Positions 44,149 to 53,566 of a DNA stretch of 64,000 nt are shown in pieces (within the stretch, counting starts at the first letter, position 1; every line of letters begins with the position of its first letter). Source of the DNA: Rodentibacter caecimuris (lineage in GTDB: Bacteria; Pseudomonadota; Gammaproteobacteria; Enterobacterales; Pasteurellaceae); NCBI RefSeq assembly GCF_024622045.1, contig NZ_JANKBP010000010.1; one strand, given 5' to 3'. The notes beneath the pieces were generated by a model, which worked only from the letters and a program-made list of their open reading frames with translations, was not told where the DNA came from and made no database searches. The translations under genes and the position numbers were made by a program.

Positions 44149-45672
44149 ATGTCGAACAAAACCATTGCGAAAAATACCCTATTTCTTTACATCCGTATGC
44201 TCTTTAATATGGGAGCAATGCTTTATATTTCACGTGTTGTATTACGTGTGCTAGGCGTGGAAGATTTCGGGATTTATAACATTGTCATGGGTGTGGTGAT
44301 TTTGTTTTCGTTTTTTAACGGTACGATGACGGCAACCACCCAACGTTTTATTAATGTGGAAAAAGCTTCCAATGATTCAAGCCGTGTCAATATTATTTTT
44401 AATATAAGTATCTTAAATCATCTCTTTATTATACTTGTCGTGGCAGTGTTGGCGGAAACCGTGGGGCTTTGGTTTTTAAACCATAAACTCAATATTCCGA
44501 CAGAAAGAATGCACGCGGCCAATATTGTCTATCAAATTGCTCTTCTCATTGCCCTGATTGAAATTATTAAAGTTCCTTTCAATGCCATGATTGTCGCCCA
44601 TGAGCGAATGTCATTTTATGCTTGGCTGGGCTTGAGTGAGACGGCATTTAAACTCTCTGCTATCTTTATTTTAATGCAAATTGAACAATACGATAAATTA
44701 ATCAGTTATAGCCTATTATTACTTGGGGTGAGCCTGCTCGTATTTGTACTTTATGTTAATTTTACCCGCCGCACCTTTTATAGTGAAACCCGTTTTCGTT
44801 TCTACAAAGATTTTAGCAAAACAAAGGAAATGGCAAGTTTTTCCGGTTGGATGTTACTCGGGCAAACGGCTTATGTCGCCTCAACACAAGGCTTAAATAT
44901 GGTCATCAACCTGTTTTTTGGGGTCACCGTCAATGCTGCCGTAGGCATCGCCACCCAAGTGGATACCGCGATTTATAGCTTTGTGAATAACTTTCAAGTG
45001 GCATTTAACCCACAACTTGTGCAATCTTATGCGGCAAAAGATTACGAACGCAATAAAAAGCTTATTCTCGGCACATCAAAATATTCCTTTTATCTCATTG
45101 CGATTTTATCCGCTCCGGTACTTTATTTTCCTCACACGTTGCTTACCTTCTGGTTAGGTGATCATTTACCGATATATGTGCAACAATTAGTGCAAATTAC
45201 CCTGTTATGCTCGCTGATTAGTGCCATGGCGGGATCATTTTGGATGACAGCGTTGGCTATCGGAACAAACAAAATTAAGCAATATAATATTGTCATTGCC
45301 ATCATTGATCTTTGTACCGTGCCGCTCGCCTATTATTTATTTACTCTCGGTTATAACCCGATCTATGCCTTTATCGGCAGATTTTCTACCGCACTTATCA
45401 TGCAAATCTACCGTTTCTATTTTATTAACAAAAAAATTCAATTTAACCGAAAAGAATTTGTCACATACTTACTTAATATCGGCATCGTATTTGCCTACTT
45501 AATCGGGCTCATTTACTTGTCGAATACCCAGCGCATTTATACTTTCCCTGAATTTCTCGCTAAGGCGGTATTATTGGAATTTGGGCTGATTGCGGTGATT
45601 TTATTAATCGGTTTAAATCGGACAGAAAAAGCCTTCTTATTTGGCTATATTTTGAAAAAGGTAAAAAAATGA
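44149..45672 (+). CDS. Polysaccharide flippase (Wzx/MATE-like)
   Basis: The 507-residue protein has 12-14 helices and begins with a typical flippase segment (LFLYIRMLFNMGAMLYISRVVLRVLG). GVEDFGIYNIVMG and the later AVGIATQVDTAIYSFVNNFQVAFNPQLVQSYA match the PST/lipopolysaccharide flippase family. It would move undecaprenyl-linked units to the periplasm. It leads the rightward arm of the locus and overlaps the next gene by ATGA. Confidence 0.9.
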   Translation: MSNKTIAKNTLFLYIRMLFNMGAMLYISRVVLRVLGVEDFGIYNIVMGVVILFSFFNGTMTATTQRFINVEKASNDSSRVNIIFNISILNHLFIILVVAVLAETVGLWFLNHKLNIPTERMHAANIVYQIALLIALIEIIKVPFNAMIVAHERMSFYAWLGLSETAFKLSAIFILMQIEQYDKLISYSLLLLGVSLLVFVLYVNFTRRTFYSETRFRFYKDFSKTKEMASFSGWMLLGQTAYVASTQGLNMVINLFFGVTVNAAVGIATQVDTAIYSFVNNFQVAFNPQLVQSYAAKDYERNKKLILGTSKYSFYLIAILSAPVLYFPHTLLTFWLGDHLPIYVQQLVQITLLCSLISAMAGSFWMTALAIGTNKIKQYNIVIAIIDLCTVPLAYYLFTLGYNPIYAFIGRFSTALIMQIYRFYFINKKIQFNRKEFVTYLLNIGIVFAYLIGLIYLSNTQRIYTFPEFLAKAVLLEFGLIAVILLIGLNRTEKAFLFGYILKKVKK

Positions 45673-46628
45673 ATTCAACATTAGTTTCTCTAAAGCAGCA
45701 ACTCGATCCCATTGCGGATTTAATCAAAGATAAAAATGACGTGTTTTACTTTGATTATCCGTTGCATTTGAATGTCGGAGATTTATTGATCTATCACGGA
45801 ACGGAACAATTTTTTAAAGATCACCATATCCGTGTGAGATTAAAACGTTGTGAGTTTGATATGGATATTAATGAGATAAAACAAAAGATTACCCCAAATA
45901 CAACAATATTGTTACACGGTGGTGGAAATTTTGGCGATCTCTATCCGCAACACCAAAAAATTCGAGAGACAATGATTCAACATTTCCCCAATAACCGTAT
46001 CATTGTGTTACCACAAACGCTGTATTTTAAAGAGCAAAAAAATCTCGAAAAATCAGCCGCACTTTTCAATCAACACGCAGATTGTTACTTACTTGCCCGT
46101 GATGAACGCACAGCGGAAAGTTTCAAACAATTTTCCTCAAATGTGTCATTATCACCGGATATGGCACACCAACTTTACGGCACTTTGCCGACAAAACAAG
46201 GCAACACCGGCAAACAACTTTATTTTTTACGCAAAGACATTGAAGCCAGTGACGTAGAAAAAAATATCCTTGCTACCCTGCCGGCAAATTCAAATGTGAA
46301 AGATTGGGATGATATTCTCTCCCGTTTAGACAGTATCGTTTTGGCGCTCGGTTGGCGTATAAGTAAATTTGCCAATCAACAAAACTGGGCTTGGTTAAAA
46401 AACCGTTTCCATCAATTTTGGTTTGCTTACACCAAACGTATTGTAAATCGCGTCGCCGAGGTATTTTTACAAAATGATCAGGTAACAACCACACGTTTAC
46501 ACGGCCATATTTTCTCCTGCTTACTGGAAATTCCAAACCGAGTATGCGATAACGCTTACGGTAAAAATTCCGGCTATGCCAATTTATGGACAAAAAATAT
46601 TGATTTTGTGGAAATTGACAAAAAATGA
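45669..46628 (+). CDS. Polysaccharide pyruvyl transferase family protein
   Basis: The 319-residue protein matches the CsaB/PssM-like fold: YFDYPLHLNVGDLLIYHGTE, LLHGGGNFGDLYPQHQ, RIIVLPQTLYF and the C-terminal TTRLHGHIFSCLLEIP. Some members transfer pyruvyl ketals to glycans, others act as glycosyltransferases. It is translationally coupled to the flippase (ATGA overlap) and to the next gene (ATGA overlap), so it modifies the same glycan. Confidence 0.88.
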   Translation: MNSTLVSLKQQLDPIADLIKDKNDVFYFDYPLHLNVGDLLIYHGTEQFFKDHHIRVRLKRCEFDMDINEIKQKITPNTTILLHGGGNFGDLYPQHQKIRETMIQHFPNNRIIVLPQTLYFKEQKNLEKSAALFNQHADCYLLARDERTAESFKQFSSNVSLSPDMAHQLYGTLPTKQGNTGKQLYFLRKDIEASDVEKNILATLPANSNVKDWDDILSRLDSIVLALGWRISKFANQQNWAWLKNRFHQFWFAYTKRIVNRVAEVFLQNDQVTTTRLHGHIFSCLLEIPNRVCDNAYGKNSGYANLWTKNIDFVEIDKK

Positions 46629-47368
46629 TGGAAATCAAAAAGCTCATCACCGCCATGATATTACCGCCATTCAATGTTTTAATTTTATGGCTGGCGGCAT
46701 TGATTTTGGCAAGGTTTAATTGCAAAAAACTAAGCCGAATCTCAACCGCACTTGGGCTTGCTCTACTTTATATATTGAGTATTCCCTTCACCGCACAAAG
46801 CTTAAAAGACAGCTTAATTACGGAAGACAATTTAACACTCAACGACTACAAAAATGCCCAAGCCATCGTGCTATTGGGTGGCGGATTGCGCGATAGCAAA
46901 GAGCTTTATGCGCCGCTTGCTTCCACCGCAATTCAGCTTGAACGCTTACGCTATGCGGCGTATTTACAAAAAGAAACGAACTTACCGCTTTTGATTACCG
47001 GTGCTAGTCCTACCGGTGCAATTGAAGCGAAAATTGCAGCGGAAGAATTACAACATTTCTTTCATATCCCGACAAAATGGATTGAGCCTAACGCCTTAAC
47101 CACCAAAGAGAATGCGCTCTTTACCAAACAAATATTGGAAAAAGAGCATATCAATAAAATTATTCTTGTTACCAATGAATGGCATATGCAACGTGCAACC
47201 TTGCTTTTCCAACAACAGGGATTTGAGGTGTTACCGGCGAGTGTCGGCGAAGGGATTACGCCTAAAGAATACGGGTTAAATATGATGCATTTTATTCCGC
47301 AAGGCGGTGCATTAGCGAAAAATATGCAACTATTGAAAGAATGGATCGGCTACTGGAAAGAAAAATAA
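46625..47368 (+). CDS. YdcF/ElyC-type DUF218 membrane protein
   Basis: The 247-residue protein has two N-terminal helices (about residues 8-30 and 38-58) and a DUF218 domain. AIVLLGGGLRDSKEL, LLITGASPTGAIEAKIAAEEL, TTKENALFTKQIL and VTNEWHMQRATLLFQQ are the standard motifs. ElyC affects envelope integrity and undecaprenyl-phosphate use in E. coli. Overlap with the pyruvyl transferase gene puts it in the surface-glycan operon, which fits a lipid-carrier role. Confidence 0.88.
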   Translation: MMEIKKLITAMILPPFNVLILWLAALILARFNCKKLSRISTALGLALLYILSIPFTAQSLKDSLITEDNLTLNDYKNAQAIVLLGGGLRDSKELYAPLASTAIQLERLRYAAYLQKETNLPLLITGASPTGAIEAKIAAEELQHFFHIPTKWIEPNALTTKENALFTKQILEKEHINKIILVTNEWHMQRATLLFQQQGFEVLPASVGEGITPKEYGLNMMHFIPQGGALAKNMQLLKEWIGYWKEK

Positions 47369-47379
47369 TCTCTTTCATA

Positions 47380-47409
47380 AAAAGTGCGGTCAAAATCGAC
47401 CGCACTTTT
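47380..47409. terminator. Uptake-sequence hairpin between convergent genes
   Basis: AAAAGTGCGGTC pairs exactly with GACCGCACTTTT over six bases, between the ElyC-like stop (47368) and the pgi stop (47424). Confidence 0.85.
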
Positions 47410-47423
47410 CACTCCAATTTATT

Positions 47424-49073
47424 TTATCGCCACGCTTTAAATTGATTAATCAATCCGTTTGTTGAGCTGTCGTGGCTTGACACATTTTCGCTGCCCGCTA
47501 ATTCCGGTAGGATACGGTTAGCCAGTTGTTTACCCAATTCCACGCCCCATTGGTCAAAACTGAAAATATTAAAAATCACGCCTTGAACAAAGATTTTGTG
47601 CTCATACATGGCGATCAACGCCCCTAAAGTGAACGGCATAATTTTTTGCACCAAGATAGAATTGGTCGGCTTGTTACCGCTAAACACTTTAAACGGAACA
47701 ATCTCTTTTACCTCATCTAAGGATTTACCCGCTTTCACAAACTCCGCTTCTACTTCTTCTTTTGTTTTACCAAATGCTAAGGCTTCCGTTTGGGCAAAGA
47801 AGTTAGAAAGTAATTTGTTATGATGATCCGCCAATGGATTATGACTTTGTGCCGGTGCAATAAAATCACAAGGAATTAAGGTTGTGCCTTGATGAATTAA
47901 TTGATAAAAGGCGTGCTGACCGTTTGTACCCGGCTCGCCCCAGATGATTGGGCCGGTTTGATAATGGCTAATGGTGTTACCGTTTCTATCCACATATTTA
48001 CCGTTTGACTCCATATTTCCTTGTTGGAAGTAGGCGGCAAAACGGTGTAAATATTGATCGTAAGGTAAAATTGCTTCCGTTTGTGCGCCTAAAAAATTAG
48101 TGTTCCACAATCCGACAAGCGCTAACGTGGTTGGAATATTCTGTTCGATTGGTGCGGTACGGAAATGTTTATCCATTTCATGCGCCCCGCTTAACAATTG
48201 CTCGAAGTTGTCAAAACCAATGGAAAGCGCAATGGATAAACCAATGGCAGACCATAAAGAATAACGTCCGCCAACCCAATCCCAAAACTCAAACATATTA
48301 TCGGTATCAATACCAAACTCGGCTACCGCTTTGCCATTGGTAGAAAGTGCCGCAAAATGTTTTGCTACCGCACTTTTATCTTGTGCCGAAGCCAATAACC
48401 AATCACGTGCGCTTTCAGCATTTGTCATAGTTTCTTGCGTCGTGAAAGTTTTAGACGCAACCAAGAAAAGCGTGGTTTGCGGATTGACTTTTTTCAGCGT
48501 CTCTGCAATATGCGTGCCGTCCACATTAGAAACAAAGTGCATTGTGAGATGATTTTTATAAGGGCGTAATGCTTCGGTTACCATATAAGGGCCTAAATCC
48601 GAGCCGCCAATCCCGATATTCACCACATCGGTGATTGCTTTACCGGTATAACCTTTCCATTCCCCGGAAATCACACGCTGACAAAAATCCTTCATTTTTG
48701 CCAAAACCGCATTCACTTCCGGCATGACATCTTTGCCATCCACCATCACCGGTGTGTTAGCCCGATTGCGAAGTGCGGTATGTAATACGGCACGATTTTC
48801 CGTACGGTTAATTTTTTCACCACTAAACATGGCTTCTTTTGCACTGTCTAATGAACATTCTTGAGCCAATTGTCGAAGAAGAGAAAGGGTTTGTTGATTA
48901 ATGTTATTTTTTGAAAAATCAACTAAGATTTGATCCTGAAAGTTTAATGAATAATCTTTAAAGCGATCTTTTTCTTGTCGGAATAAATCTTGGATAGTGA
49001 TATTTGCCAACTCGGTTTGGTGAATGTCTAATGCTTTCCAAGCATTAGTCGTCGTCGGATTAATATTTTTCAT
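47424..49073 (-). CDS. pgi: Glucose-6-phosphate isomerase
   Basis: The 549-residue enzyme has the usual bacterial length, with VNIGIGGSDLGPYMVTEAL, NVDGTHI, ASKTFTTQETMTNA, the PGI signature FEFWDWVGGRYSLWSAIGLS and QWGVELGKQLA (catalytic Lys region). It interconverts glucose-6-phosphate and fructose-6-phosphate in glycolysis. The cluster pgi-alr-dnaB reads leftward and is conserved in Pasteurellaceae. GAGGAAATAACG precedes the ATG. Confidence 0.97.
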   Translation of the reverse strand: MKNINPTTTNAWKALDIHQTELANITIQDLFRQEKDRFKDYSLNFQDQILVDFSKNNINQQTLSLLRQLAQECSLDSAKEAMFSGEKINRTENRAVLHTALRNRANTPVMVDGKDVMPEVNAVLAKMKDFCQRVISGEWKGYTGKAITDVVNIGIGGSDLGPYMVTEALRPYKNHLTMHFVSNVDGTHIAETLKKVNPQTTLFLVASKTFTTQETMTNAESARDWLLASAQDKSAVAKHFAALSTNGKAVAEFGIDTDNMFEFWDWVGGRYSLWSAIGLSIALSIGFDNFEQLLSGAHEMDKHFRTAPIEQNIPTTLALVGLWNTNFLGAQTEAILPYDQYLHRFAAYFQQGNMESNGKYVDRNGNTISHYQTGPIIWGEPGTNGQHAFYQLIHQGTTLIPCDFIAPAQSHNPLADHHNKLLSNFFAQTEALAFGKTKEEVEAEFVKAGKSLDEVKEIVPFKVFSGNKPTNSILVQKIMPFTLGALIAMYEHKIFVQGVIFNIFSFDQWGVELGKQLANRILPELAGSENVSSHDSSTNGLINQFKAWR

Positions 49074-49098
49074 CGTTATTTCCTCTATTAATTAAAAA

Positions 49099-50181
49099 CT
49101 AGTCTACATACTCGGTTATAACGCGTGGCGTTAATTTTGTAATCAATTCATAGCTCAATATACCGGTAAATTGGGCGACGGTTTCAATAGGTAATTGTTT
49201 ACCCCATAAAATCACTTCATCACCAACCTGATCTTGGCTATCCCAACCTAAATCTACGGTGAGCATATCCATAGACACACGACCGACAATCGGCACGATA
49301 CGCCCATTTAAATACACGGGAGTACCTTCCGGAACATCGCGCGGATAACCATCGCCGTAACCGATAGCGACAACCCCAATTTTTGTATCGTTCGGGCTTG
49401 TCCAAATCCCGCCATAACCGACCGGTTCACCTTTTTTGTGGGTGCGTACGGCAATAAGGGAGGAAGTTAAATTCATTACGGGAGTTAAATTAAATTCTGC
49501 GCCCACGGTATCCGTTGGTGAAATACCATACATAATAATCCCAGGACGAATCCAATCCAGATGGGAGGCTTGCCAAAATAAAATTCCCCCTGAGGCAGCA
49601 ATACTGCGTTCTCCCGATTTATCTTGAGTTACCGATAAAAAGCGATTAATTTGACGTTGTGTATAATCGGATTCCAACTCATCAGCCCGGCTAAAATGAC
49701 TGACAAAACCTAAGTGCGGTTGAATTTGAGGGAGTTTTTTCAATGCTTGATAAAATTCATCCACTTCATCAAGGGCTACGCCCAAACGGTGCATACCGGT
49801 ATCAATTTTAAGCCATACTTTAATCGGGCTTGGTAAGATTGCTCGTTTTAACGCCTCAAGTTGCTCATGATTATGAACAATAGTTTCAATATTATTCACC
49901 GCGAGAATCGGCAAATCTTTTTCAGCAAAAAAACCTTCTAATAACAAAATAGGTTTTGTGATACCGTTTGAACGTAATGCAAGTGCTTCTTCCAAACGCG
50001 CTACCCCAAAACAATCAACATCCTTCTCTAAGGTCGATGCCACAAATACCACACCATGCCCATAAGCATTGGCTTTCACCACTGCAATAATCTTACTATT
50101 GGGTGCTTTTTGTTTAATCACTGCTAAATTGTGTTTTAAGGCCCGCGAACTAATTTTTGCGGTTGCCGGTTTTACGTTCAT
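49099..50181 (-). CDS. alr: Alanine racemase
   Basis: The 360-residue fold-type III PLP enzyme has IIAVVKANAYGHG (PLP lysine) at about residue 35 and the catalytic tyrosine region in PVGYGGIWTSPNDTKIGVVAIGYGDGYPRD. It makes D-alanine for peptidoglycan. It lies between pgi (25 bases downstream) and dnaB (nine bases upstream). The sequence looks intact. Confidence 0.97.
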   Translation of the reverse strand: MNVKPATAKISSRALKHNLAVIKQKAPNSKIIAVVKANAYGHGVVFVASTLEKDVDCFGVARLEEALALRSNGITKPILLLEGFFAEKDLPILAVNNIETIVHNHEQLEALKRAILPSPIKVWLKIDTGMHRLGVALDEVDEFYQALKKLPQIQPHLGFVSHFSRADELESDYTQRQINRFLSVTQDKSGERSIAASGGILFWQASHLDWIRPGIIMYGISPTDTVGAEFNLTPVMNLTSSLIAVRTHKKGEPVGYGGIWTSPNDTKIGVVAIGYGDGYPRDVPEGTPVYLNGRIVPIVGRVSMDMLTVDLGWDSQDQVGDEVILWGKQLPIETVAQFTGILSYELITKLTPRVITEYVD

Positions 50182-50190
50182 TATTTTTCC

Positions 50191-51597
50191 TTAATAGTCA
50201 TCATGATATTCACGTTGTTCTGCTAGATTATCGAAACGTGAAAATTGTCCGTTAAACTTCAAACGTACTCGACCAATCGGACCATTCCTTTGTTTTCCGA
50301 TGATAATTTCCGCTACGCCCTTATCCTCAGAATTATCGTTATAAACTTCATCACGATAGATAAACATAATTAAGTCGGCATCCTGTTCTATGGAGCCCGA
50401 TTCACGTAAATCCGAGTTTACCGGACGTTTGTCCGCCCGTTGCTCTAAGGTTCGGTTTAACTGAGAAAGGGCAATGACCGGTACTTCCAATTCCTTCGCC
50501 AGCGCTTTTAACGAGCGCGAAATTTCCGCAATTTCTAAAGTACGGTTATCGGAAAATGCCGGTGCGCGCATAAGCTGCAAATAATCCACCATAATGAGGC
50601 TGAGCCCGCCATTTTCACGATATACACGGCGTGCACGAGAGCGCACTTCCGTTGGTGTTAAGGCGGAAGAATCATCAATATAAAGGTTGTTTTTCTGCTT
50701 AAACATACCGAATACACTACTGATTTTATTCCACTCAATTTCATCCAAACCTTGACCGGTACGAATTTTCGTTTGATCCACACGGGCAAGGGAGGCAATC
50801 ATACGCATCATAATTTGTTCCGCCGGCATCTCTAAACTAAACACCAACACGGGCTTATCACTTGCCATTGCCGCATTTTCACATAAATTCATCGCAAAGG
50901 TCGTTTTCCCCATGGAAGGACGTGCGGCGACAATAATCAAATCGGAAGGCTGAAGACCCGCCGTTTTTCGATCGAGATCCGTAAAACCTGTTGTTACGCC
51001 GGTTACACCGGAATGATTTTTTACTTTACTCAAGGTATCAATGCGTTCAATCGTATTCTGTAACACACTAATTACATTTTGCGGCCCTTCATTAGAAGAA
51101 CTCCGCTTTTCAGCAATGGCAAAAACTTCCCGTTCCGCTTCATCCAAAATCAATTTGATGTCTTGCCCTTTGGGGGAATAGCTTTTTTCCGCAATACGAT
51201 TTCCTACGGAAATTAATTCGCGCAAAATCGCTTTTTCTCGAACAATATCCGCATAGGCTAAAATATTGATGGCATTTGGCGTGTTATTCGACAGCTCGGC
51301 AAGATAAGCAAAGCCCCCGACCTCTTCACTGATTCCTTTATTTTTTAGTGCCTGATCAAGTGTAATCAAATCAATGGGTGATTGGTTTCGTATGAGATCT
51401 TCCATTGCTTGAAAAATTGCGCGGTGTGCAAAGGTGTAAAAATCATCGGCAATTACACGCTCGGCAATGCCGTCCCAATGTTGGTTACTCAACATAATAC
51501 CGCCCAATACGGCTTGTTCGGCTTCAAGGGAGTGAGGAGGAATGCTAACTTGTGCGGTTTGTTTATCTGATGAGGTAATTTGCGGTTTCGAGGCCAT
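50191..51597 (-). CDS. dnaB: Replicative DNA helicase DnaB
   Basis: The 468-residue helicase has an N-terminal DnaG-interacting domain (SIPPHSLEAEQAVLGGIML), Walker A AARPSMGKTTFAMNLCENAA, Walker B LIMVDYLQLM and the arginine-finger region RTLEQRADKRPVNSDLRESG. No intein is present. I use the ATG at 51597 (MASKPQ), which gives the standard length; the frame stays open 15 codons upstream but that extension has atypical composition. Neither start has a good ribosome site. Confidence 0.97.
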   Translation of the reverse strand: MASKPQITSSDKQTAQVSIPPHSLEAEQAVLGGIMLSNQHWDGIAERVIADDFYTFAHRAIFQAMEDLIRNQSPIDLITLDQALKNKGISEEVGGFAYLAELSNNTPNAINILAYADIVREKAILRELISVGNRIAEKSYSPKGQDIKLILDEAEREVFAIAEKRSSSNEGPQNVISVLQNTIERIDTLSKVKNHSGVTGVTTGFTDLDRKTAGLQPSDLIIVAARPSMGKTTFAMNLCENAAMASDKPVLVFSLEMPAEQIMMRMIASLARVDQTKIRTGQGLDEIEWNKISSVFGMFKQKNNLYIDDSSALTPTEVRSRARRVYRENGGLSLIMVDYLQLMRAPAFSDNRTLEIAEISRSLKALAKELEVPVIALSQLNRTLEQRADKRPVNSDLRESGSIEQDADLIMFIYRDEVYNDNSEDKGVAEIIIGKQRNGPIGRVRLKFNGQFSRFDNLAEQREYHDDY

Positions 51598-51713
51598 AGA
51601 TAATTTGAAATACAAAAAGAATTGGCGTTTATGATACCTCAAATAGAGAGGAGGTTTAAGAAAAAAGTGCGGTCAATTTTCGAGGCTATTTTATTCCCAA
51701 GAGAAAAATAAAA

Positions 51714-51733
51714 AACGGTGGGAAAACCCACCG
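51714..51733 (-). terminator. Terminator of pykA
   Basis: On the minus strand CGGTGGG pairs with CCCACCG over a TTTT loop and runs into TTTTTTATTTTT, 23 bases past the pykA stop. Confidence 0.9.
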
Positions 51734-51755
51734 CTCTTTTTATCTCACCCGCTTA

Positions 51756-53192
51756 TTACTCAACGATTAAAGTACGGCATACGTTAGTATGCTTCATTAA
51801 CTCATCACCTTGAGTGAGTAGCACTAAATCACCCGAGCTTAAGTAGCCTTTTTCTTTTAATAACGCGATTGCTGTTTGTGCGCCATTTGAGCTACGAGAT
51901 TCAGCATCGCTGAATACCGGAGTAACACCACGATATAATGCACAAAGGTTTAAGGTTTCTTGATTACGGGACAAGGCGAAAATAGGTAAACCCGAACTAA
52001 TACGGGACATTAATAATGCGGTACGACCGGTATGGGTTAAAGTCACGATTGCTGCAATACCTTTCATATGGTTTGCAGAATACATGGCCGACATTGCAAC
52101 GGCTTCTTCAATATCATCAAACTCTTTGTCCATACGATGGCGAGACACATTTATGCTAGGCATTTTTTCCGCACCTAAACAAACACGCGCCATTGCTGCA
52201 ACAGTTTCTGACGGATATTGACCGGCAGCCGTTTCAGCTGAAAGCATTACTGCATCAGTACCGTCCAATACAGCGTTCGCCACGTCCATAACCTCCGCAC
52301 GGGTCGGCATAGGGTTACTAATCATGGACTCCATCATTTGTGTAGCCGTGATCACTGCACGGTTTAATTGACGTGAACGACGAATTAATTTTTTCTGAAC
52401 GCCAACTAATTCAGGATCACCGATTTCAACCCCTAAGTCACCACGCGCAACCATGATAACATCAGAAGCCAAAATAATATCATCCATTGCTTCATCACTC
52501 GCCACACTTTCGGCACGCTCAACTTTAGCAACGATTTTCGCATTTAAACCGGCCTGTTTAGCAAGTTCGCGCGCATAATCTAAATCTGCACTTGAGCGAG
52601 GGAAAGAAACAGCCAAGAAATCAACACCGATACGTGCGGCAGTAATAATATCCGCTTTATCTTTTTCAGTTAAGGCATCTGCAGATAAACCGCCACCTAA
52701 TTTGTTAATCCCTTTATTATTTGATAACGGCCCACCAACAGTCACTTCAGTGAAAACTTTCGCACCTTCGGTCGATAGCACTTTTAATTGAACACGGCCA
52801 TCATCTAATAAAAGAATGTCACCGGGAACAACATCTTGAGGAAGGGTTTTATAATCTAGCCCTACCGCTTCTTGATTACCTTCGCCTTTTGGTAATTCCG
52901 CATCAAGAATAAATTTATCACCAACATTTAAGAAAATTTTGCCGTCTTTAAAAGTAGAAACACGAATTTTAGGCCCTTGTAAATCCCCTAAAATTGCAAC
53001 CGTCTTACCTAATTTTTTCGCAATAGAACGAACACGTTCAGCACGCTCAATATGATCTTCAGGTGTACCGTGTGAAAAATTCATACGCACTACATTTGCA
53101 CCCGCTGCAATAATTTTCTCAAGATTGTTATCGCGGTCGGTTGCTGGCCCCATAGTACATACAATCTTTGTTCTTCTTAGTCTTCTAGACAT
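51756..53192 (-). CDS. pykA: Pyruvate kinase (PykA type)
   Basis: The 478-residue protein begins MSRRLRRTKIVCTMGPATDRDN, matching E. coli PykA. Motifs include VVRMNFSHGTPEDH, the catalytic IVAKVERAES, MVARGDLGVEIG and ATQMMESMISNPMPTRAEV. It makes pyruvate and ATP from phosphoenolpyruvate. Two adjacent ATGs occur; the second, seven bases from GGAG, matches E. coli. It is monocistronic with its own terminator. Confidence 0.96.
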   Translation of the reverse strand: MSRRLRRTKIVCTMGPATDRDNNLEKIIAAGANVVRMNFSHGTPEDHIERAERVRSIAKKLGKTVAILGDLQGPKIRVSTFKDGKIFLNVGDKFILDAELPKGEGNQEAVGLDYKTLPQDVVPGDILLLDDGRVQLKVLSTEGAKVFTEVTVGGPLSNNKGINKLGGGLSADALTEKDKADIITAARIGVDFLAVSFPRSSADLDYARELAKQAGLNAKIVAKVERAESVASDEAMDDIILASDVIMVARGDLGVEIGDPELVGVQKKLIRRSRQLNRAVITATQMMESMISNPMPTRAEVMDVANAVLDGTDAVMLSAETAAGQYPSETVAAMARVCLGAEKMPSINVSRHRMDKEFDDIEEAVAMSAMYSANHMKGIAAIVTLTHTGRTALLMSRISSGLPIFALSRNQETLNLCALYRGVTPVFSDAESRSSNGAQTAIALLKEKGYLSSGDLVLLTQGDELMKHTNVCRTLIVE

Positions 53193-53380
53193 CATTCTAC
53201 TCCGTCAATATTTCGCTAACTTAAAAAATAAAACCAACTTACCCAAACATCTTTGAGTAATGTAAATCGGCGCGCATTATACGCCGAAAATCAGCCAAAA
53301 TCAAAAAAGAGTTCCCGACATCTCCCCCTATGACTCTGGTTATTTTTTTACCATTTGAAATAATCATTAAAGAAAATTGC

Positions 53381-53409
53381 TTGTCTTCATTAAAAAAACT
53401 GTTTATTAT
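53381..53409 (+). promoter_or_regulatory. Sigma-70 promoter for tRNA-Val
   Basis: TTGTCT, a 17-base spacer and TATTAT end 14 bases before the tRNA. The boxes and spacing are close to consensus. Confidence 0.6.
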
Positions 53410-53423
53410 CCACCGCATTCAAT

Positions 53424-53500
53424 GCGACTATAGCTCAGTTGGTTAGAGCACCACCTTGACATGGTGGGGGTCACTGGTTCGAGTCCAGCTAGTCGCACCA
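53424..53500 (+). tRNA. tRNA-Val (anticodon GAC)
   Basis: A 77-base cloverleaf with encoded CCA. The acceptor arm is GCGACTA with TAGTCGC, the D-arm GCTC/GAGC, the anticodon stem CCACC/GGTGG with loop TTGACAT (anticodon GAC), the T-loop TTCGAGT. The outermost T-stem pair is A-C, a mismatch; the other four pair. It is followed by a terminator and then the Rhs locus, so its 3' end may mark an island boundary. Confidence 0.96.
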
Positions 53501-53533
53501 TATTTATTTCAAATCTGTTCAAAACAGAAAATG

Positions 53534-53566
53534 AATAGCTAGGTTTATCAGGAATCTAGCTATTTT
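53534..53566 (+). terminator. Terminator after tRNA-Val
   Basis: AATAGCTAG pairs with CTAGCTATT over 13 bases, followed by TTTTT. It would also stop transcripts reading leftward out of the Rhs remnant only weakly. Confidence 0.7.

Noticed and set aside
53424..53500. tRNA-Val as a pseudogene because of the A-C pair in the T-stem
   Set aside because: All other stems, loops, CCA end, promoter and terminator are intact, and one terminal mismatch is tolerable.
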